This document shows positions 55,761-60,000 of a stretch of DNA of 60,000 nt, piece by piece (the first letter of the stretch is position 1; every line of letters starts with the position of its first letter). Under the pieces are notes generated by a model, which saw only the letters and a program-made list of their open reading frames with translations, was not told where the DNA came from and searched no databases. The translations under genes were made by a program, and so were the position numbers. This DNA comes from Membranipora membranacea (lineage: Eukaryota; Bryozoa; Gymnolaemata; Cheilostomatida; Membraniporidae): the NCBI GenBank assembly GCA_914767715.1, contig OU612071.1:15002948-15062947 (forward strand), given 5' to 3'.

Positions 55761-56540
55761 ATCAATGTCTTATTCCTACATATTGCTTTAGTATTGCTAT
55801 AGTATTGCTGTAGTATTGCTGTAGTATTGCTATAGTATTGCTGTAGTATTGCTGTAGTATTTGCTATAGTATTGCTTTAGTATTGCTATAGTATTGCTGT
55901 AGTATTGCTATAGTATTGCTATAAATTGCAGTGAATAGTTATAAATGTTGCTTTATATTGCTATGTATTGCTAGATATTGCTAACTATTGCTATATATTG
56001 CTAGATATTGCTATATATCGCTTTATATAACTAGATATTATTGCAATAAGTTGCTATAATATTACTCCATATAGCTATATTATTTAAAAAATATTGCTTC
56101 TTATATTGTTATATATTGCTATACCTCGCTATATATTGCTATAGTATTGCTTTAAACTGCTATAAGTTGCTATACTTTCGCCATGTATCGTTCTATATAG
56201 CGATATACAGCTATGATATTACTAAAATATTGCTGTATATATTGTTATATATTGCAATAAGTTGCTATATATTGTTATATATATCTAAACCTCACTATAT
56301 ATTGCTATATATTGGTTTACATTGCTATATATTGCTAAGATGTTGTCTATTAAAGATATTTGACTAAATATATTGATGATCTCGCTATTTATCACTATAT
56401 ATTGTCTTATATTACACATGGGTATTGCAAAGCTGGAGGGCTTGTATTTTTGATATTTTCATACATGGTGGTTATTTGTCATGATTCTGTTAATGTTTAA
56501 ATGGATGAAATAGTTCTAATTAATGCCGTTTATAACAAAT
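55760..56540 (+). repeat. Left arm of a large inverted duplication
   Basis: After exon 6 come the TATTGCTATA repeats and then GCTGGAGGGCTTGTATTTTT, and the same order recurs reversed between about 59400 and 59984. Arms enclose about 3 kb of spacer. Confidence 0.8.
55783..56410. repeat. TATTGCTATAG satellite, 11-bp unit degenerating
   Basis: About 13 good units of TATTGCTGTAG/TATTGCTATAG to about 55930, then looser TATTGCTATATA-type repeats to about 56410, directly after the stop codon of exon 6. Confidence 0.88.
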
Positions 56541-57080
56541 ATAACCTTGCAAAACCTTCAAGTCAATGCTGACATCACACAAAGCAAAAAATAAATAGCA
56601 GCCGCTGAACTTAATTCTTCTCATGACACGGAAATAGTATCATATCATTATACAGTTAGAACCATAGACATCGACACATAGATGCCTAACCAGTGTTTGC
56701 GGTTTTCGTTATTACAGGTTAACCACAATCAGTGGTAGGGATAGCCTGTTATATTGATGAGTTTCAATGTCCAGAAATAATTCCTGTTACACCCAGGTAG
56801 TAGTAAGGATAGTGGGTTAGTTTTTCAGCTAGTCCATCTATTTCATTCTTGAAAGATATCCTACCACTGATTTTGTATATACAGGCGATTTGCAAAGAGT
56901 GGGACAACTCCCAAGAGCGGTCTAGGTTTCTATTGACTCTATTTTTTTGGTTGCAAAACCTTCGAGACAATGCTAACATCACAACAAAGCCAAAAATAAG
57001 TTGCAGCCTCTGAATTAAATTCTTCTCATGACATGGAAATAGTATTATATCATTATACAGTTAGAACAGTCAACACAGGG
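56535..57080 (+). repeat. Direct repeat pair in the spacer, about 130 bp units
   Basis: 56535-56660 and 56948-57080 share TTGCAAAACCTTC, AATGCT-ACATCACA, AATTCTTCTCATGACA-GGAA and ATATCATTATACAGTTAGAA. Confidence 0.85.
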
Positions 57081-57413
57081 ACTCATCTGATCTTTGATCT
57101 GATAAGCTGTTCCTACCATCTTAAATAACATAGCCTGCAAACAGTAATAAAATGCCTTCAGCGTCAATGATTTGGGCATTTCTAGAATGCTACTGGGGGC
57201 TGGTTATTTTTGCAAGCTCTCTATTTGGCAAATGGAAGCTAATGATGCTATTCAAGCTAGAATTAAATGGTAGCAGCTAATAGGGTGTACTTAAAATGTC
57301 AAGGTCAAAAGTTGTAATAAATGCATTCAGAAGGTTGTCCTATGCATAAAAATTGATTTCATTATGTAGAATAATTGATATACTATATGAAGAGAGGATA
57401 GCTAGATAAGAGC

Positions 57414-57449
57414 TAGCCTGTCTTAATAAGCTTTGTTCGGTGGGGGTCT
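57414..57449 (+). repeat. Solo left arm of a TAGCCTG fold-back element
   Basis: TAGCCTGTCTTAATAAGCTT plus TGTTCGGTGGGGGTCTACC, closest to the long-form hairpin at 35300-35413. Confidence 0.65.
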
Positions 57450-58214
57450 ACCTTGTACAGGAGTGCACTAAATTGAATATGTATATGTATCTATCTTATA
57501 TTCATGTAAAGATTGCTGGAGAGCAGCTAAATAAAAAAGAAGTGAAAAGTGAAGTGATATTGAACTTTAATGGACTTGACAACTTTGAAGGCACACATGT
57601 TTTGTATGGGCATCAATCACCCTGGAGGAGCGAAAATTAGAGTTCAGTTAAGCTAATTCGGAGGTGATTAAATGTTTGATAGCGCAAATCTTAGATTTGC
57701 ATGAAGTAACACCATGTGAACAGCAGTAAATTTTACCTTTTAAAAGCAGTTGCAAAAAGGGGAACTGTAGCGGCCGAGATGTCAAAGGAGTTTTGATTTT
57801 ACTAGCACATTGGGGTTTATTCCATTGAGATGTAAAACTGCAAGAAAATAAGGTGAACATAATAAACAAGGCATGAAAAATAACAATAATATGCTTCGCA
57901 TTAAATAATGTATCAAATAACATCGTGATAAATAAAGTAAATCTATGGAAAATAATTGTACAACAAAATTCAGCTATGTCACATAATCGATAATTACCTA
58001 TTTGGCTCCTATGATTTCTCGGCAGCAAATATATCTGTTATGTGTATGAATTGTCTCTGTGTATGATTACAACAAATAATTTATCCATGAACACAATGAT
58101 GCATCTATGTCTCTGCGACTCACTTTCTAGAGCGAAGACCCTATATTTTCAGTCAAAGTGCTTACAAAAGAAAATATTATTATAACGAGCTTTGGAGCTA
58201 ACAAATTTGAAGCT
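57450..58214. other. Gene-free part of the spacer
   Basis: No gene or recognised repeat. Confidence 0.4.
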
Positions 58215-58440
58215 TTGCATAAAGTCTACTGCAGGGTGCATTCCTGCCGTTACAGAAACCTTGCTGTTTAGTAAGAACCAGAATATTGGGCTGCCCCCAA
58301 AGAGAGACGCAGAGTGCCCTCAATCCGCACACTGAGAATGTGATACATCCTAGAAAACTAAAATGCATACTAGATATGAGGTCATAAAATACCTCCTGAA
58401 CTGGGAGAGCATCAAGCTGCCAAAACTGAAACGGCACCAC
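58215..58440 (-). mobile_element. SINE-like repeat, third copy, old, head missing
   Basis: On the - strand GCCGTTTCAGTTTTGGCAGC, TTTCTAGGATGTATCACA, TCTCAGTGTG and GGGGCAGCCCA align in order with the bodies of the U2-headed repeats at 47980 and 48259. The U2 part is absent. Confidence 0.65.
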
Positions 58441-58580
58441 TCATGTGGTGTGTAGAAAACTAAATCAGTATATTATTATATAGCTTAGTGCGTATAATGG
58501 CTATGGTAGGAGTTAAGTGAAGCCTGGGGGGGGGGCTTTGTGGTCTATCAAGTCCAGTGTTATCCACACCTTGATTTTAA

Positions 58581-58815
58581 CAGGGCCGTCGCTAAGAAAA
58601 AATGGTAGGGGAGGTAAAAATCTGAAACAGGTCAAAAATATCAAGGGAGGGTGCTGCAACCTCCCCAAAGCAATCTAGGTTTCATAAATAGCAAAAGGAA
58701 ATCTCAAAGGAGCTGTTTCAGACATGGATTATTCAATTAATTTGTTTTTAGGACACCTTATGTAGATTTCTAGGGGAGGCAGTGCCTCCCCGACTCCCCT
58801 AAAACTACCAACTTG
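58581..58815 (+). mobile_element. MITE family A, copy 13
   Basis: Starts CAGGGCCGTCGCTAAG then ATGGTAGGGGAGG; inner GGGGAGGCAGTGCCTCCC palindrome; right end degraded (AAAACTACCAACTTG). Confidence 0.8.
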
Positions 58816-59399
58816 CTCTGTTGTATTTATACTTGAGTGTGTAATTTCAGTCCTCCCAATCGAGTGTTGTACTCAGCGTAGTTACTCAACAATGTTACAT
58901 CTGGCGCTTTCAATATCTTACACTGATATAGCAATGATATATGTATATAAATATTCCATTTGTTCTAATAAATCATGTTTTTCTGGTCATGTTTACCCCA
59001 TTTTACAATTCAGGACTGTTACAATTAAAAACGGATCATAGTTAATGAGTTATTAAAAGAGGGTAACTCCTAATTTGGATTTCTCAGTGTTGTACCTGAA
59101 TAGCAAATGGCAATCCGAAAACTTTACCTAAATAAAAAATCCCCAGTATCACTTAGATGCTTCAAAGGAGTACAAGTTGAATTCCCTTAATTTAAAGATG
59201 GCACTGAGCATCTTCAGCTCTGAACAGATGATTGAAGTCAAAATATGGCATTGAATTGGTTTACTTTGAATTTAATAACAAAAGTTTATTAAAATTATAA
59301 ATAAAAAAAAAGTAAATAAAAAAAAAACATAAATACATAATTACAGGAATCCGTAATGTGATAAGGCACTTGAGAGCTGCATTGATGGAACTATTTTAT
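58816..59399. other. Gene-free part of the spacer
   Basis: No gene recognised; A-rich runs at about 59300-59335. Confidence 0.4.
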
Positions 59400-59984
59400 T
59401 CATTTAAACATGAACAAAATCATGAAAATAACCACAATGTATAAAATTGTCAAAAATACAAGCCCTCCAGCTTCGTTATACCCATGTGTATATAGGGCAG
59501 TATATAGTGGTATTTAGCAAGATATAGCAATATATTTAGTCATTTATGATATATAGTCAACATCTTAGCAATATCAACCAATATATAGCAATACATTCCA
59601 ATATACAGCGATGTATATCATTATACAACAATAATATATACAGCGATATTTTGGAAATAATAGAGATATACATGTATATAGCTATATAGAGCAACACATA
59701 GCGATAGTATAGCAACTTATTGCAAAATATAGCAATGAAAAGCAATAATATAGTAATATGTTTTAGTAAGACATCATTTTATAGACAGAAGACATCATGA
59801 GTTATTTTAGCGGCTGCATCACCAGTGATCCTACTTCTTGGCACTTGAACTATTTTCCTTCTTTTATGCTTTCCATTACCTTGTCTAATTATTTTATACT
59901 TAGGAAAAGGTTTGCAGTCTCCAACACAATTACCGTAGTTGTTCATGTTGGTGGAACTTCCAGACCTGAAGAATCTGCAATCGC
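59400..59984 (-). repeat. Right arm of the inverted duplication
   Basis: AAATACAAGCCCTCCAGC near 59460, then the complement of the TATTGCTATA satellite (about 59500-59760), then the paralogous last exon, mirror the order at 55537-56540. Confidence 0.8.
59779..59984 (-). CDS. Last exon of a second, convergent copy of the secreted cysteine-module gene
   Basis: On the - strand an acceptor (TATTTTACAG) opens a phase-1 exon of 206 bp that ends in TAA. It encodes DCRFFRSGSSTNMNNYGNCV and GDCKPFP, a basic stretch of different sequence and six residues shorter than in the other copy, and the end DAAAKITHDVFCL. All four Cys are kept and no stop or frameshift is present, so the copy may be functional. 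Earlier exons lie beyond the right edge of the window. Confidence 0.82.
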
Positions 59985-60000
59985 CTGTAAAATATAAAGA

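Noticed and set aside
55783-56410. Tyr/Ile/Leu-rich frames in the TATTGCT satellite
   Set aside because: By-products of the 11-bp repeat; no independent coding evidence.

Overview
The window looks like animal (metazoan) nuclear DNA, probably a marine or other invertebrate: AT-rich by eye, long gene-free stretches, GT-AG introns, an IER2/IER5-type immediate-early gene, an F-box/LRR gene, a decayed L2/CR1-type LINE, U2-snRNA-headed SINE-like repeats and several families of short non-autonomous DNA transposons. The species cannot be named from the sequence.

Layout. 1-30.9 kb: almost gene-free DNA with degenerate tandem repeats, hairpin elements and four copies of one MITE family; only weak candidate exons are seen (20068-20201, 22398-22565). 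30.99-31.92 kb (-): an intact single-exon IER5-like gene. 34.20-34.81 kb: a textbook hAT-type non-autonomous element (matching ends, perfect 8-bp target duplication) packed with octamer motifs. 37.24-39.06 kb (-): an intact single-exon F-box/leucine-rich-repeat gene, followed downstream by two fossil copies of its own last codons in purine-rich DNA. 39-45.7 kb: more MITEs, a large hairpin and weak candidate exons.

45.77-55.76 kb (+): the most interesting locus, a six-exon gene for a predicted secreted protein of 227 residues. It has a signal peptide and Asn/Gly-rich cysteine modules (GNNNGNC followed by x-G-x-C). I do not recognise the family. All its internal introns split a glycine codon in phase 1. 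Its introns hold U2-headed repeats, a LINE, an A-tailed retroposon, MITEs and several minisatellites. The largest array repeats about 25 times the end of exon 4 together with its 5' splice site; the 3' splice site of the same exon is duplicated once. At the right edge, 59779-59984 (-), lies the intact last exon of a second copy of this gene in opposite orientation, with flanking DNA repeated in inverted order. The locus is therefore a convergent (tail-to-tail) paralogue pair, of which the second extends beyond the window.

No tRNA or rRNA gene, CRISPR array or prokaryotic feature was seen.
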